Assembly (NCBI RefSeq): GCF_031921685.1
Contig: NZ_JAPDHU010000003.1
Span: forward strand, 248,001 to 312,000
Source: Terripilifer sp031921685
GTDB lineage: Bacteria; Pseudomonadota; Alphaproteobacteria; Rhizobiales; Beijerinckiaceae
Length of the DNA stretch: 64,000 bases
Reading direction: 5' to 3'
Part shown: positions 1 through 8,625 of the stretch, one piece after another
Numbering within the stretch: the first letter of the stretch is position 1
Layout of the letters: each line of letters starts with the position of its first letter
Notes under the pieces: generated by a model
Databases searched by the model: none
The model's input: only the letters and a program-made list of their open reading frames with translations
What the model was told of the DNA's origin: nothing
Position numbers and translations under genes: made by a program

Positions 1-1773
1 AATGGCAAGGGCCGCCACCTCTATCAGCTCTATCAAGAGCGGCTGAAGATTCTCAACGCCGCCGATTTCGGCGACCTGCTGCTCGAAGGCCTGCGCCTGC
101 TGCGCGAGAATGCCGATGTTCTCGCCGACTATCAGCGCCGCTTTCGCTACATTCTCGTCGACGAATACCAAGACACCAACACGGTCCAATATCTGTGGCT
201 GCGCCTGCTGGCGCAAGGCACGCCGGATCGTCCGCGCAACATCTGCTGCGTCGGCGACGACGATCAGTCGATCTACGGCTGGCGCGGCGCCGACGTCGAC
301 AACATCCTGCGTTTCGAGAAGGATTTTCCCGGCGCCACCGTCATCCGCCTCGAACGCAACTATCGCTCGACCGCGCATATCCTCGCCGCCGCCGCCCATC
401 TCATTGCCCATAACGAAGGCCGGCTCGGCAAAACCCTGTTCACCGATGGCGAGGATGGCGAGAAGCCGACAGTTGCCGGCGTGTGGGATTCCGAAGAAGA
501 AGCCCGCACCATCGGCGAAGACATCGAGCAGTTGCAGCGCCAGGGCCAATCGCTGGACGAAGTGGCGATCCTGGTGCGAGCGTCCTTCCAGATGCGCGAG
601 TTCGAAGAACGCTTCATCACACTCGGCCTGCCCTATAAAGTGATCGGCGGTCCGCGCTTCTATGAGCGCGCCGAAATCCGCGATGCATTGGCTTATCTAC
701 GCTGCGTCGCGCAGCCGGCCGACGATCTCGCCTTCGAACGCATCTTCAACGTGCCCAAGCGCGGGCTCGGCGATGCCACTTTGCAGGTGCTGCACGATCA
801 CGGCCGCCGACAGAAGATTCCGCTGATGCAGGCGGCGCGCGAATTGATCGAAACCGAAGAGCTGAAGCCAAAGCCGCGCCAAACCATTCGCGCTTTGATG
901 GATGACTTCACCCGCTGGTCGTCGCTGATCGACAGCAAGCCGCACAACGAACTGGCCGAACAGATTCTCGAAGAATCCGGCTACACCGATATGTGGCAGA
1001 AGGATCGTTCGGCCGATGCGGCCGGGCGACTGGAAAACTTGAAGGAACTCGTGCGTTCGATGGAAGAATTCCCCGATCTCGGAGGCTTTCTCGAACACAT
1101 CTCCCTGGTGATGGACGCGGAGAATAACGACACCGGCGAGCGCGTCTCGATCATGACGCTCCATGCCGCCAAGGGCCTGGAATTCGAAACCGTCTATCTG
1201 CCCGGTTGGGAAGAAGGCCTCTTCCCGCATCAGCGCTCGCTCGACGAACAGGGCCGCGCCGGCCTCGAGGAAGAGCGGCGGCTCGCCTATGTCGGCATCA
1301 CCCGCGCCCGCCTGCGCGCCAAGATTTATTTCGCCACCAACCGCCGCATTCGCGGCCTCTGGCAATCGACGATCCCGTCGCGTTTCCTCGACGAACTGCC
1401 GGCCGCCCATGTCGACGTGGTCGATGGCGGACAAACGAGCTATGGCGGCTATGCCGCCTCGCGCTTCAACGCGGTTGAAACCTTCGGCTCCTCCTACAAC
1501 ACGCCGGGCTGGCAGCGGGCGCAGAAGAGCGGCGGTTTCAGCGAACGCGGCAAATCCACCTGGAACGCCTCGTCGAAACGTGGCCCGCAGACCATCGAAG
1601 GCGAACTCGTCGCCAAATCGAGTGCATCGTCGAGCTATGCCAAGGGCGCCCGCGTCTTCCATCAGAAATTCGGCTCGGGCACCGTCTCCGCCGTCGATGG
1701 CAACAAGCTGACTGTTGATTTTGATAAAGCCGGCCGCAAAATGGTGCTGGAAGGATTTGTCCAGGCCGCGTGA
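1..1773 (+). CDS. uvrD: ATP-dependent DNA helicase UvrD/PcrA (5' end cut off by window edge)
   Basis: Superfamily 1 3'-5' helicase that unwinds DNA in excision and mismatch repair. Frame 1 is open from the first base, so 590 C-terminal residues are visible and the Walker A part is missing. Motif II (ILVDEYQDTN) and motif III (GDDDQSIYGWRGA) lie in the first 100 visible residues, followed by LERNYRST (motif IV), TLHAAKGLEFETVYLPG (motif V) and RRLAYVGITRAR (motif VI). The last 50 residues (FHQKFGSGTV...VDFDKAGRK) are the Tudor-like tail typical of PcrA/UvrD. A Ser/Ala/Gly-rich linker separates the tail from the helicase core. An ATG at 481 is internal, not the start. Confidence 0.95.
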   Translation, partial: NGKGRHLYQLYQERLKILNAADFGDLLLEGLRLLRENADVLADYQRRFRYILVDEYQDTNTVQYLWLRLLAQGTPDRPRNICCVGDDDQSIYGWRGADVDNILRFEKDFPGATVIRLERNYRSTAHILAAAAHLIAHNEGRLGKTLFTDGEDGEKPTVAGVWDSEEEARTIGEDIEQLQRQGQSLDEVAILVRASFQMREFEERFITLGLPYKVIGGPRFYERAEIRDALAYLRCVAQPADDLAFERIFNVPKRGLGDATLQVLHDHGRRQKIPLMQAARELIETEELKPKPRQTIRALMDDFTRWSSLIDSKPHNELAEQILEESGYTDMWQKDRSADAAGRLENLKELVRSMEEFPDLGGFLEHISLVMDAENNDTGERVSIMTLHAAKGLEFETVYLPGWEEGLFPHQRSLDEQGRAGLEEERRLAYVGITRARLRAKIYFATNRRIRGLWQSTIPSRFLDELPAAHVDVVDGGQTSYGGYAASRFNAVETFGSSYNTPGWQRAQKSGGFSERGKSTWNASSKRGPQTIEGELVAKSSASSSYAKGARVFHQKFGSGTVSAVDGNKLTVDFDKAGRKMVLEGFVQAA

Positions 1774-1786
1774 CGGACGCCACCCA

Positions 1787-1903
1787 GTCATTGCGAACGC
1801 AGTGAAGCAATCAGGCGTCGAAGGTGTAGAGCCATGGGCACCAGTGGGCCGGCATGCACCACACGCCCGTAGACTGCTTCGTCGCTACGCTCCTCACAAT
1901 GAC
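1787..1903. repeat. Palindromic intergenic repeat element (GTCATTGCGA type)
   Basis: Two inverted arms, GTCATTGCGAACGCAGTGAA... at 1787-1812 and the complement of GTCATTGTGAGGAGCGTAGC... at 1872-1903, flank about 60 bases of unrelated sequence. The motif CATTGCGAG...GAAGCAATC is, from memory, a common dispersed extragenic repeat of alphaproteobacteria. The element fills most of the gap between the helicase gene and the next, oppositely oriented gene, and could form a long hairpin in RNA from either side. No coding function is apparent. Confidence 0.7.
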
Positions 1904-1923
1904 GGAGAGGAACCCAACAGCTC

Positions 1924-2190
1924 TCAGGGCTTTGCGGGCGCCTGTTTCGTACAGGTCGCCGCCTTTTGCACGCAGGCAATGCCGACGGTCGAACATTGCG
2001 GCTTGCCGCTTGGGCCACGCGCGCAGATGTGACAGGCGTCGGTCCATTCGAGACACGACGGATTGCGGGCACCCCAGGCTTCGACGGGAAGCAAAGTCGG
2101 TTTCGGCATCGACGCAGGTCTCGGCGCATCGGCCAAGGCCGGCGCAATCGCCAAGACAAGAAAAAGGGCCGCTCGAATCATAACTCGCAT
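1924..2190 (-). CDS. Small secreted cysteine-rich protein, unknown function
   Basis: An 88-residue protein from the ATG at 2190 (a further ATG lies at 2181). It begins with a clear Sec signal (MRVMIRAALFLVLAIAPALA, cleavage near ADA). The mature part carries six cysteines in a compact pattern that includes CLEW, CHIC and CSTVGIAC, suggesting disulfide bonds in the periplasm. I do not recognise a named family, although small proteins with a CHICA-type motif seem familiar from Rhizobiales. It lies convergent to the helicase gene and 35 nt downstream of the dienelactone hydrolase gene on the same strand, so the two may be co-transcribed. No strong ribosome binding site is visible. Confidence 0.6.
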   Translation of the reverse strand: MRVMIRAALFLVLAIAPALADAPRPASMPKPTLLPVEAWGARNPSCLEWTDACHICARGPSGKPQCSTVGIACVQKAATCTKQAPAKP

Positions 2191-2225
2191 GATAGACACG
2201 CGGCCCCTGTTCTGTCGCTCGCGAA

Positions 2226-2900
2226 TTAGGCGAGGTGTTTTTTCAGAAAAGCCAGCGTGCGGCTCCAGGCGAGTTCCGTTTCCTGACGCGCGTGCGCCGA
2301 CGTGCGCTGCTCGTTCACGAAGCCATGTTCGGCGTCATATCGATAAAGTTCGAAGGATTTTCCGGCCGCTTTCAGGCCGGCCTCGAAACCATTGACCGCC
2401 GCTGGCGTGCACCAATCGTCCGTATTGGCGAAATGGCACTGCAACGGAATCTTGACATCGGCCGGCTTCGCCACCGCCTCCGGCGGAATCCCGTAGAAAG
2501 GAACCGCGCAGGCGAATTCCGACACGCGGCAAGCCGCAAGAATGCTCACCGCACCGCCCATGCAGAAGCCAGTGATCGCCACCTTCGAGCCGAACCCTTG
2601 CAGGAACTGCGCCGCGCCGCGCACGCTCTGATCGACCGCATCGAGGAAATTCAGCGAACCCATCTGCTTTCCGGCCGCTTCCCGGTCGTGATAGGGCACG
2701 ACCACGCCGCCATAGAGATCGGGCGCCAGGGCATTGTAGCCGGCAGCGGCGAAACGATCGGCGATGCCGGTAATCTGGTCCTGCAACCCCCACCATTCCT
2801 GGATCACGACGACGCTGGGGGCGTTCGGCGCGCCGGCGGCAACGAAATAACCCGAGGCTTCCTTGCCATCCGGTCGCTTCCAACTGATCCTGGTCCCCAT
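2226..2900 (-). CDS. Dienelactone hydrolase family protein
   Basis: A 224-residue alpha/beta hydrolase of the carboxymethylenebutenolidase family. The Cys-Asp-His triad is visible: Cys113 in GFCMGG, Asp161 or Asp162 in NTDDWC, and His192 in DAEHGF. There is no signal peptide, so it is cytosolic. The ATG at 2900 is chosen because AGAGGAAG lies about 8 nt upstream; the frame can be extended to a TTG at 2948 without support. In catechol pathways such enzymes open dienelactone, but no such pathway is next to it, so the real substrate is open. A short gap separates it from the divergent prmA. Confidence 0.88.
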   Translation of the reverse strand: MGTRISWKRPDGKEASGYFVAAGAPNAPSVVVIQEWWGLQDQITGIADRFAAAGYNALAPDLYGGVVVPYHDREAAGKQMGSLNFLDAVDQSVRGAAQFLQGFGSKVAITGFCMGGAVSILAACRVSEFACAVPFYGIPPEAVAKPADVKIPLQCHFANTDDWCTPAAVNGFEAGLKAAGKSFELYRYDAEHGFVNEQRTSAHARQETELAWSRTLAFLKKHLA

Positions 2901-3040
2901 CGGCCACTTCCTCTCATATTTTCTCGCCACGACGGCGCTATATCGCAAGTGTCATAGCATCGGCCAACGGCCGCCGTCGAGACGGGGTATCCCTGGGTGG
3001 AGCACGTTCCCTGAGCAAATTCCCTGTGCTACACAGCGCT

Positions 3041-4009
3041 ATGCTCGAAGGACTACCTCCCAATAATGCTGCCCACCGTATGCGACTTGTCTGTGACGAG
3101 ACGCAGGCCCGCGCCATCGCCGATCTGATCGTCGAAATGTTCGATCCGGCGGATGCCGCCGCATCGGCCTTCGAATTGGAAGAGAACACGAAGGAGTGGA
3201 AGAGCGGCGACTGGATCGTCGAAGCCTATTTCGGCGATCCGCCGGACGAGGATTATGTGCGCTCGCTGGTCGAAACTGTCGCCGGCGCGGACGCGGCGAA
3301 AGCCGTCGTCTTTTCGCTCATCGAGCAGCGTGACTGGATCGCCGCTTCGCTCGAAGGCCTGGCGCCCGTGCGCGCCGGCCGTTTCCTGGTTCACGGCTCG
3401 CATGATCGCGGCAAAGCCGCCCCTAATGACATCGCCTTGGAAATCGAAGCGGCGCTGGCCTTCGGCACCGGCCATCACGGTACGACGCGCGGCTGCCTGC
3501 TGATGCTCGACTGGGTGTTGAAGCGCCGCCGCCCGAAGGACATTCTCGACGTCGGCACCGGCACCGGCGTGCTCGCACTGGCCGCCGCGCGCGCCTTGCG
3601 CCAGCCGATCATGGCCGGCGATATCGATCCGATCGCCGTGGAAGCCACCAAGGCCAATGCCGTTCTCAACGGTGCCCGCCCCTGGGTCGAGGCGTTCACG
3701 GCGCGCGGCGTCCTGCATCCGTCGCTGCGCATGTCCGGCCCCTATGATCTGATCTTCGCCAACATCCTGGCGCGGCCGCTGCGACAGATGGCGCCCGACA
3801 TCGCCGCCGTCGCCACCGACGATGCCGAAATCATCCTGTCCGGCCTTCTCAGCCGCGACGTACCCGGCGTTCTCTCCTCTTATGGTGCGCAAGGCTTTGC
3901 TCTGGTGCGCCGTATCGATCTCGAAGGCTGGGCCACTCTGCTCATGCGCGTTGGCGGCCCCAAGCCGACGAAGCGCCCGTTCGTCCGCAAGGCTCATTGG
4001 CCCCCATAA
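3041..4009 (+). CDS. prmA: Ribosomal protein L11 methyltransferase PrmA
   Basis: A 322-residue SAM-dependent methyltransferase that trimethylates ribosomal protein L11. The Rossmann motif I (DVGTGTGVLALAAAR), an acidic loop (GDIDPIAVEA) and the PrmA signature DLIFANILARPL are all present in the C-terminal half, after an N-terminal substrate-recognition domain. The ATG at 3041 gives the family-like start MLEGLPPN; a GTG at 3026 is less likely. No clear Shine-Dalgarno sequence precedes it. The stop lies 20 nt before the aminopeptidase start, so the two probably share a transcript. Confidence 0.93.
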   Translation: MLEGLPPNNAAHRMRLVCDETQARAIADLIVEMFDPADAAASAFELEENTKEWKSGDWIVEAYFGDPPDEDYVRSLVETVAGADAAKAVVFSLIEQRDWIAASLEGLAPVRAGRFLVHGSHDRGKAAPNDIALEIEAALAFGTGHHGTTRGCLLMLDWVLKRRRPKDILDVGTGTGVLALAAARALRQPIMAGDIDPIAVEATKANAVLNGARPWVEAFTARGVLHPSLRMSGPYDLIFANILARPLRQMAPDIAAVATDDAEIILSGLLSRDVPGVLSSYGAQGFALVRRIDLEGWATLLMRVGGPKPTKRPFVRKAHWPP

Positions 4010-4029
4010 CAAATCTGGCGAAGCGCATC

Positions 4030-5841
4030 ATGTTTGAAAGCCTCTATCAGACCTTCACCGAGAGCGCCGATCCGACGCAGGGAAAACCGAGGCTCGCGGC
4101 TCTGCGCACCGAACTGGCAAAACGTGGTCTCGACGGTTTCATCGTGCCGCGCACCGACGACTATCAGAACGAATATGTGCCAGCCTCCGCCGAACGGCTC
4201 GCCTGGCTCACCGGCTTTACCGGCTCGGCCGGCCTCGCCATCGTCCTGAAGGATCGCGCCGCGATTTTCGTCGACGGCCGCTATACGCTGCAGGTGAAAG
4301 ACCAGGTCGATACGCGCCTGTTCGCGCCGCAACCCATCGCCGACATCACGCCCGCTCAGTGGCTCGTAAAGAATGTCGACAAGGGCATGAAGATCGGCTG
4401 CGATCCTTGGCTCACCACGTCGCAGACCTATGAAGCCTATGAGCGGGCTTTGCGCCAGGCCGGCGCCGAACTCGTCGCCGTCGACGACAATCCGCTCGAT
4501 ACGGTCTGGTACGATCGCCCGCCGGAACCGCTCGGCGCCATTCGCCTGCATCCGAAAAAATTCACCGGCACCGACGCCAAGCAGAAACTCAATCGCATCG
4601 TCGCCGCGCTCGACAAGGGCGAAGCCCTGGTCGTCACCAATCCGCACAATGTCGCCTGGGCCTTCAACATTCGCGGCAGCGATGTCGGCCACACGCCTTT
4701 GCCCTTGAGCCGCGCCATCATCAGCAAGGACGGCAGCCATCTTTTCGTCGACGAGCGCAAGCTCGATCCCAAGACGAGGGACAGCCTCGCCAAACTGGCG
4801 GTCATCGAAAATCCCGCGCAATTGCGGCAGAGCTTGTCGCGCTTTGGCCGCGATGGCGCCAGCGTGCGCTTCGATGCTGGCAGTGCGCCCGCCGCTTTGA
4901 TCAATGCCTTGAAATCGGCCGGTGGCCGGGCCGTGGTCGGCGAAGATCCGATCACGCTGATGAAGGCTCTTAAATCCAACGCGGAAATTGCCGGCACACG
5001 CGCCGCGCATTTGCGCGATGGCGCGGCAGTGGCAAGTTTCCTGGCCTGGTTTGACGAAGCCGCACCCAAAGGGCGCCTCAGCGAAATCGATGCAGTGGAG
5101 GCTCTCGAAACCTTCCGCCGCCAGACCGGACAATTGAAGGACGTCTCCTTCCCGACCATTTCCGGCGCCGGCCCCAATGGCGCCATCGTCCACTATCGCG
5201 TGACGGAAAAGACCAACCGCCGCATCGGTCGCGGTCTGTTTCTCCTCGATTCCGGCGCGCAATATGAGGACGGCACCACCGACATCACCCGCACGATCTC
5301 GGTGGGCACGCCGACCAAGGAGATGCGCGCCTGTTATACGCGCGTGCTGAAAGGCCATATCGCCATTGCCACCGCCACCTTTCCCAAGGGCACAAGCGGC
5401 GCGCAGATCGATGCTTTCGCCCGTCAAGCGCTCTGGCAGGCCGGCCTCGATTACGATCACGGCACCGGCCACGGTGTCGGCTCGTTTCTTTCCGTGCATG
5501 AAGGCCCGCAGAACATTTCCAAGCGCGGCTCCTGCCCGCTCGAACCGGGCATGATCCTCTCCAACGAGCCCGGCTATTATCGCACCGGCGCCTTCGGCAT
5601 CCGCATCGAAAATCTGGTGCTGGTCGAAGAACGCAAAATCCCCGGCGCCGAACGCGAGATGTATGGCTTCGAGACATTGACGCTCGTGCCCATCGATACG
5701 CGCCCGATCGACAAAAGCCTGATGTCCAGCGACGAAGTGCGTTGGCTCAACGCCTATCATCAGCGCGTGCGCAAAGCCCTCTCACCCTTGGTGAGCCCGG
5801 CCACACGCAAATGGCTGATCAAGGCCACCAAGCCGCTATAG
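4030..5841 (+). CDS. Xaa-Pro aminopeptidase (aminopeptidase P, M24B)
   Basis: A 603-residue three-domain aminopeptidase P that removes N-terminal residues preceding proline. Two creatinase-like N-terminal domains precede the pita-bread catalytic domain (from about residue 320). The five metal ligands can be seen in order: Asp in LLDSGAQY, Asp in GTTDITR, His in GTGHGVGSF, Glu in SNEPGYY and Glu in RIENLVL. No signal peptide is visible, so it is cytosolic. The start is the ATG at 4030 (MFESLYQTF); the open frame extends to an upstream codon inside prmA, which is rejected. Confidence 0.92.
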   Translation: MFESLYQTFTESADPTQGKPRLAALRTELAKRGLDGFIVPRTDDYQNEYVPASAERLAWLTGFTGSAGLAIVLKDRAAIFVDGRYTLQVKDQVDTRLFAPQPIADITPAQWLVKNVDKGMKIGCDPWLTTSQTYEAYERALRQAGAELVAVDDNPLDTVWYDRPPEPLGAIRLHPKKFTGTDAKQKLNRIVAALDKGEALVVTNPHNVAWAFNIRGSDVGHTPLPLSRAIISKDGSHLFVDERKLDPKTRDSLAKLAVIENPAQLRQSLSRFGRDGASVRFDAGSAPAALINALKSAGGRAVVGEDPITLMKALKSNAEIAGTRAAHLRDGAAVASFLAWFDEAAPKGRLSEIDAVEALETFRRQTGQLKDVSFPTISGAGPNGAIVHYRVTEKTNRRIGRGLFLLDSGAQYEDGTTDITRTISVGTPTKEMRACYTRVLKGHIAIATATFPKGTSGAQIDAFARQALWQAGLDYDHGTGHGVGSFLSVHEGPQNISKRGSCPLEPGMILSNEPGYYRTGAFGIRIENLVLVEERKIPGAEREMYGFETLTLVPIDTRPIDKSLMSSDEVRWLNAYHQRVRKALSPLVSPATRKWLIKATKPL

Positions 5842-5864
5842 GGGTTGGCGGGATCGCCAAACCC
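5842..5864. terminator. Possible hairpin between convergent genes
   Basis: GGGTTGGCG and CGCCAAACCC form a short imperfect stem around GGAT, just after the aminopeptidase stop codon and before the convergent gene's stop. There is no T tract on either strand, so terminator function is only a guess from position. Confidence 0.3.
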
Positions 5865-5871
5865 AAACCGA

Positions 5872-6420
5872 TCAGGTCCGGCCTTTCGGCTGCGCCGGCT
5901 GCTTGGCCGTCTCGGCGATGCCCTGAGTCAAAATCTGGCGGAACGACCAGGAATCCTTGTCCACCGTGCCTCTGATATCATCGATCCGCCACCCGCCTTT
6001 CTCGCGGATGAGATCATAGCGCACGGTCATCGAATCCCGACCTTGCAATGTCGTGCGGAATTTCGCCGCGACGACGGCGCTCTTATCGTCTTCTTTCTCG
6101 CTGGTGATCGACAGACCGATGACGCTGGGATCTTGTGAATTGGTGATCGGATCGAAATCGATGATGACATCGCCCGTGCGCCGTTCCTCTTTCTGGGCAC
6201 GATCGAACAGGGACGCGAGTTTGGCCGAGAAATAGCGGCCACGCATGCGCTTGTCCTGGACCGCGGTCGGGCCTTCATATTTGCCGTTCTTGCCGGCCGA
6301 GGCCTTGTAGATCGCCGTCACCACCTGCACCGGCGTTTCCGCAGTTTGCGCCGCTGCCATCCCGGCAGGGAGAAGCGCAGCGAGAACCCAACAAGCCCGG
6401 CGACGATCCATTGTGATCAT
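5872..6420 (-). CDS. Exported DUF3828-like protein
   Basis: A 182-residue protein with a signal peptide (positive start MITMDRRR, hydrophobic core, cleavage after GMAAA). The rest looks like the small secreted DUF3828 fold: a helical N-terminal part (VQVVTAIYKAS...) followed by beta strands ending in VRYDLIREKGGWRIDDI. Function is unknown; the family is periplasmic and SnoaL/NTF2-like in character. The ATG at 6420 is supported by GGGGGGAG about 7 nt upstream. It is convergent with the aminopeptidase gene and only 32 nt downstream of ligA on the same strand. Confidence 0.7.
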   Translation of the reverse strand: MITMDRRRACWVLAALLPAGMAAAQTAETPVQVVTAIYKASAGKNGKYEGPTAVQDKRMRGRYFSAKLASLFDRAQKEERRTGDVIIDFDPITNSQDPSVIGLSITSEKEDDKSAVVAAKFRTTLQGRDSMTVRYDLIREKGGWRIDDIRGTVDKDSWSFRQILTQGIAETAKQPAQPKGRT

Positions 6421-6452
6421 GACGCTCCCCCCTTCCGTCCCTAGTCAAAAAC

Positions 6453-8564
6453 TCATGTATCCTGCCCGATCAGCTTGAACCAATCGTCTTCCGTGATCAC
6501 TTCGACGCCGAACTCGCTGGCCTTGGCAAGCTTCGAGCCGGCCCCTGGACCCGCGACGACGAGCCCGGTCTTCTTCGACACCGATCCTGCGACCTTGGCC
6601 CCTAGCCGCTCGGCCATGGCTTTCGCCTCTTCGCGCGTCATGCGCTCCAGCGCACCGGTAAACACGACGATCTTGCCGGCGACGGGGCTGTCTTGAACGA
6701 CGGCCTCCATCGGCTCGGGCGTCACATGTTCAAGCAAGGCGTCAAGCACTTTTAGATTGTGCTCCTCGCCAAAGAAATCGACGAGCGCTTCGGCGACCAC
6801 GCCACCGATGCCATCGATATTCTCGATCTCGGCCCGCGCCTCCGCATCGCCGGCCGCAGCGGCTTTGGCCGTGGTCTGCAACGCCTCCATCGTATGGAAA
6901 TGTCGCGCCAGGCGACGCGCATTGGTCTCGCCGATATGGCGAATGCCGAGCGCGAAGATGAAGCGATTGATCGCCACGCTGCGCCGCGCCGCGATGGCGG
7001 CGAAGAGATTGCGCACCGAGGTTTCGCCGAACCCTTCGAAATTGCGGATCGACGTCAGATTGCCTTTGGCACCGTCGCGCGCTTCGAGCGTGAAAATATC
7101 GGCGGCCGTGCGCACAAGCCCCTTCTCGAAGAAGAACTCGATCTGCTTGTCGCCCAGGCCTTCGATATCGAGCGCGTTGCGCGAAGCGAAATGTTTCAGC
7201 CGCTCCACGGCCTGCGCCGGACAGATGAGCACGCCGGTACAGCGGCGCACCACGTCGGCCACGCCCTTCTCGTCGATCTCGCGCACCGCGGCCGAGCCGC
7301 AGCGCGGACAGACCTGCGGGAATTCATAAGGCTTGGTGCCGGCCGGACGCTTCTCCAAAACGGGCCCAATAATCTGCGGGATGACATCGCCCGCCCGCTG
7401 CACGATCACCGTGTCGCCGATACGCACGCCCTTGCGCTCGATCTCATCCTCGTTGTGCAAAGTCGCGTTGGAAACAACGACGCCACCAACCGTGACCGGC
7501 TCCAGTTTGGCGACCGGCGTCAGCGCGCCGGTGCGGCCGACCTGGATTTCGATATCGCGCAGAATGGTCGTCGCCTTCTCGGCTGCGAACTTGTGCGCCA
7601 CCGCCCAGCGCGGCGAACGTGACACGAAGCCGAGGCGCTCGCGCAAGGCCAGATCGTTGACCTTGTAGACGACACCGTCGATGTCATAGCCGAGCGAAGC
7701 GCGCAGCCCCTCGATCTTGCGATAAAAAGCCAAAAGATCGTCGGCATTTTCGCAGAGCGTCGTCAGCTCATTGGTCGGCAGGCCATAACGCTTGAAGGCG
7801 GCCACCATCTCCATCTGCGTCTTGCCCGGCAAAGCACTCACCTCGCCCCAGGCATAGGCGAAGAAATGCAACGGCCGTTTCGCGGTGATGGAGGAATCGA
7901 GCTGCCGCAATGAGCCGGCGGCCGCATTGCGCGGGTTGGCGAAGGTCTTCTCGCCCGCTTCCGCCTGGCGCGCATTCATCGCCGTGAAATCGGCGTGGCG
8001 CATATAGACCTCGCCGCGCACTTCCAGAATCTCGGGCGGATGCCCTTTCAGCACATGCGGGATTTCAGCGATGGTGCGCACATTGGCGGTGACATCCTCG
8101 CCCTCGTAACCATCGCCGCGCGTCGCCGCCTGCACGAGCTTGCCGTGTTCATAACGCAGCGAGCAGGACAGACCGTCGATCTTAGGTTCAGCGGTGAAAG
8201 GCAGCGGTACATCGGCGGCGAGACCAAGAAAACGGCGCACGCGCGCGATAAACTCGGCTGCTTCGCCATCCTCAAAAAGATTGCCGAGAGAGAGCATCGG
8301 CACCACATGGCGCACCTTGGCGAATTTTTCCGACGGTGCTGCGCCGACGCTCTTGGAAACTTCCGCAGTCTCGTGAAGCTCGGGAAAGCGTGCTTCGAGC
8401 TTTTCGAGATCGCGACGCAACGCGTCATAGTCCGCGTCCGAAATCGTCGGCGCATCGTTCTGATGATAGGCGATGTCGTGCTGGGCAATCTCCCGGGCGA
8501 GCCGCGCATGTTTGCGCTTGGCCTCGGAAGCGGACAGGTCGTCGATGGAAACAGGCTTCTTCAT
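6453..8564 (-). CDS. ligA: NAD-dependent DNA ligase LigA
   Basis: A 703-residue replicative ligase that seals nicks using NAD+. The adenylated lysine is Lys128 in AEPKIDG, preceded by the Ia domain with the NMN-binding DADYDALR segment. The OB fold follows, then a four-Cys zinc finger (CPRCG...CTGVLICP), helix-hairpin-helix repeats (ALGIRHIGE, IDGIGGV) and a C-terminal BRCT domain from about residue 625 (GKIVVFTGAL). Length and domain order are complete. It lies downstream of recN on the same strand, the usual order after the division cluster in this group. Confidence 0.97.
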   Translation of the reverse strand: MKKPVSIDDLSASEAKRKHARLAREIAQHDIAYHQNDAPTISDADYDALRRDLEKLEARFPELHETAEVSKSVGAAPSEKFAKVRHVVPMLSLGNLFEDGEAAEFIARVRRFLGLAADVPLPFTAEPKIDGLSCSLRYEHGKLVQAATRGDGYEGEDVTANVRTIAEIPHVLKGHPPEILEVRGEVYMRHADFTAMNARQAEAGEKTFANPRNAAAGSLRQLDSSITAKRPLHFFAYAWGEVSALPGKTQMEMVAAFKRYGLPTNELTTLCENADDLLAFYRKIEGLRASLGYDIDGVVYKVNDLALRERLGFVSRSPRWAVAHKFAAEKATTILRDIEIQVGRTGALTPVAKLEPVTVGGVVVSNATLHNEDEIERKGVRIGDTVIVQRAGDVIPQIIGPVLEKRPAGTKPYEFPQVCPRCGSAAVREIDEKGVADVVRRCTGVLICPAQAVERLKHFASRNALDIEGLGDKQIEFFFEKGLVRTAADIFTLEARDGAKGNLTSIRNFEGFGETSVRNLFAAIAARRSVAINRFIFALGIRHIGETNARRLARHFHTMEALQTTAKAAAAGDAEARAEIENIDGIGGVVAEALVDFFGEEHNLKVLDALLEHVTPEPMEAVVQDSPVAGKIVVFTGALERMTREEAKAMAERLGAKVAGSVSKKTGLVVAGPGAGSKLAKASEFGVEVITEDDWFKLIGQDT

Positions 8565-8625
8565 GCCATCAAATTAGCGCGGACGCGGGTCTCGTAAAAG
8601 CCAGGACCAGCGTTGTAAGCCACTT

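Noticed and set aside
3994..5760. 588-codon open frame on the minus strand
   Set aside because: It lies exactly opposite the aminopeptidase P gene, whose motifs are unmistakable. High GC keeps the antisense frame free of stops.
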